Shown piece after piece: positions 13,997 through 15,519 of a stretch of 15,519 bases of DNA; the stretch's first letter is position 1, and every line of letters starts with the position of its first letter. The notes beneath the pieces are model-generated. The model had not been told where the DNA came from. It was given only the letters and a program-made list of their open reading frames with translations, and did no database searches. Position numbers and translations under genes: made by a program. Source of the stretch: Gammaproteobacteria bacterium (GTDB lineage: Bacteria; Pseudomonadota; Gammaproteobacteria; SZUA-140); the NCBI GenBank assembly GCA_003230195.1, contig QIHH01000190.1, forward strand, positions 1 to 15,519. Reading direction: 5' to 3'.

Positions 13997-15519
13997 ATGA
14001 GCGAAAGAATCCAAAGATTTTCAATTTCATCCAATTTTAAACCTGCTGGTGACCAACCTAATGCGATTCGACAGCTCGTTGAAGGGCTGGAGGATGGGCT
14101 TGCTTCGCAGACGCTACTGGGTGTGACCGGCTCGGGTAAAACCTTTTCGATTGCGAATGTGATTCAGCAGGTGCAGCGCCCGACCATCATTATGGCGCCC
14201 AACAAGACCCTGGCAGCGCAGCTCTACGGCGAGATGAAAGATTTTTTCCCCGATAATGCAGTTGAGTATTTTGTCTCTTATTACGACTATTATCAACCGG
14301 AGGCCTATGTGCCATCCGCTGATATGTTCATCGAGAAGGATGCCTCGATCAATGAGCATATTGAACAGATGCGCCTGTCGGCTACTAAATCACTGTTAGA
14401 ACGTCCGGATGCGATCATCGTCGCCTCGGTTTCATCAATCTATGGTCTGGGTGACCCGCAAGCCTATCTGAGTATGGTGCTGCATCTCTCGAAGGGTGAG
14501 GTGATTGATCAACGTGATATTTTACGCCGTCTCGCTGAGCTGCAATACACCCGCAATGACGTTGAGCTACACCGTGCGACTTACCGAGTACGCGGCGATG
14601 TGATCGATATCTTTCCTGCTGAATCGGACTTTGAAGCGGTGCGCATTGAGTTATTTGACGATGAAGTGGAATCCCTCAGCTATTTTGACCCGTTGACAGG
14701 AGAAATACTGCGTCGTCCGCCTCGTTTGACGATTTACCCGAAGAGTCACTATGTGACGCCTGAACAGACGCTGGTAGGGGCGATGGATAAAATTCGTGAT
14801 GAGCTACGTGAGCGCCTGGCGCAACTGCATAAAGCCAATAAGCTAGTGGAGGCACAACGTCTGGAGCAGCGCACCATATTCGATCTGGAGATGATCAAAG
14901 AGCTCGGCTACTGCTCCGGCATTGAGAATTATTCGCGCTATCTCTCTGGTCGTGAGCCAGGTGACCCACCACCGACGTTGTTTGACTACCTGCCAAAGAA
15001 TGCCTTGCTTGTAATTGATGAAAGCCATGTGACGATTCCACAGATCGGGGGTATGTTTAAGGGCGATCGTTCGCGCAAGACGACGTTGGTTGAGTACGGC
15101 TTTCGCCTGCCGTCGGCACTCGATAATCGCCCGATGTGCTTTGAGGAGTTTGAGCGTATCGCACCGCAGGCGATTTTTGTCTCGGCCACACCTGGCGCTT
15201 ATGAAAAGGAGCACGCTGAGGCGGTGGTCGAACAGGTGGTGCGACCAACGGGGTTGGTTGATCCTGAAGTAGAGGTTCGCCCAGCAACGACCCAGGTAGA
15301 TGACCTGCTCTCGGAAATCCGCCTGCGGGCGGAAAAAGAGGAGCGGGTACTGGTGACAACCTTAACCAAGCGAATGTCCGAAAACCTCACTGAATACCTT
15401 GCTGAACATGGTGTTCGTGTGCGTTATCTGCACTCAGATATTGACACCGTTGAGCGTATGGAAATTCTGCGTGATTTAAGGCTGGGTGAATTTGATGTGC
15501 TAGTGGGCATTAACCTGCT
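13997..15519 (+). CDS. uvrB: UvrABC excision nuclease subunit B, 3' end cut by window edge
   Basis: UvrB is the damage-verifying ATPase of nucleotide excision repair: loaded by UvrA, it opens DNA at the lesion and recruits UvrC. The frame opens at ATG 13997 (MSERIQRFSISSNFKPAGDQ) and stays open for 507 codons to the right edge, about three quarters of the usual 670 residues. Visible motifs: Walker A GVTGSGKT (42-49); the beta-hairpin that inserts between DNA strands, YYDYYQPEAYVPSAD (from Y95); DESH (341-344); SATPG (396-400); and the start of helicase motif V region, LVGINL, at the edge. The ribosome site is poor (TTGAGA just before the ATG). A TATACT and a CTGT half-site resembling part of a LexA box lie upstream (13980-13991), but the second half-site does not match, so SOS control is not supported. 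Identification is secure. Confidence 0.97.
   Translation, partial: MSERIQRFSISSNFKPAGDQPNAIRQLVEGLEDGLASQTLLGVTGSGKTFSIANVIQQVQRPTIIMAPNKTLAAQLYGEMKDFFPDNAVEYFVSYYDYYQPEAYVPSADMFIEKDASINEHIEQMRLSATKSLLERPDAIIVASVSSIYGLGDPQAYLSMVLHLSKGEVIDQRDILRRLAELQYTRNDVELHRATYRVRGDVIDIFPAESDFEAVRIELFDDEVESLSYFDPLTGEILRRPPRLTIYPKSHYVTPEQTLVGAMDKIRDELRERLAQLHKANKLVEAQRLEQRTIFDLEMIKELGYCSGIENYSRYLSGREPGDPPPTLFDYLPKNALLVIDESHVTIPQIGGMFKGDRSRKTTLVEYGFRLPSALDNRPMCFEEFERIAPQAIFVSATPGAYEKEHAEAVVEQVVRPTGLVDPEVEVRPATTQVDDLLSEIRLRAEKEERVLVTTLTKRMSENLTEYLAEHGVRVRYLHSDIDTVERMEILRDLRLGEFDVLVGINL

Overview
The window looks like a chromosomal segment of a flagellated, type IV pilus-bearing gammaproteobacterium. The evidence is the flgI-flgJ-flgK-flgL order, the Pseudomonas-like enlarged FlgK and FlgL, RecJ and UvrB of proteobacterial type, a divergent aminotransferase/uvrB pair as I recall from Pseudomonas, and a FimT-type pseudopilin. 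I cannot name the genus. I see no rRNA, tRNA, CRISPR array, insertion sequence or phage gene.

Layout. 1-5650 (+) is the distal end of a flg cluster: flgI (5' end cut by the window edge), flgJ, flgK and flgL, which build the P ring, the rod scaffold and the two hook-filament junction proteins. A plausible sigma70 promoter then leads into recJ (5766-7508, +). Convergent with recJ, and separated from it by four bases, is a 1201-residue secreted multidomain protein (7513-11118, -) with cadherin/Ig-like repeats, a calcium-type DxDGDG region, HYR and Calx-beta-like domains, a choice-of-anchor U domain and a C-terminal sorting tail. A 449-base gap (11119-11567) holds only an inverted repeat and a doubtful 48-codon hydrophobic ORF. 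A CheX-type chemotaxis phosphatase follows (11568-12032, +). On the minus strand come a FimT/GspH pseudopilin (12101-12676) and a class I aminotransferase (12758-13936), and uvrB (from 13997, +) runs off the right edge.

The genes form functional groups rather than one system: motility (flgIJKL and perhaps cheX), cell surface and DNA uptake (the large anchored protein and FimT), DNA repair (recJ, uvrB) and amino-acid metabolism.

Two things stand out. First, flgJ has lost its peptidoglycan-hydrolase core: the reading frame enters the first helix of that domain and stops, while what looks like the domain's C-terminal tail survives immediately downstream in another frame. Second, FlgK and FlgL share an outer variable domain that in both proteins is interrupted at the same place by a second, flagellin-IN-like module, so the two adjacent junction proteins appear to have been remodelled together. 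I found no candidate for a wholly new multi-gene system such as defence or an element.
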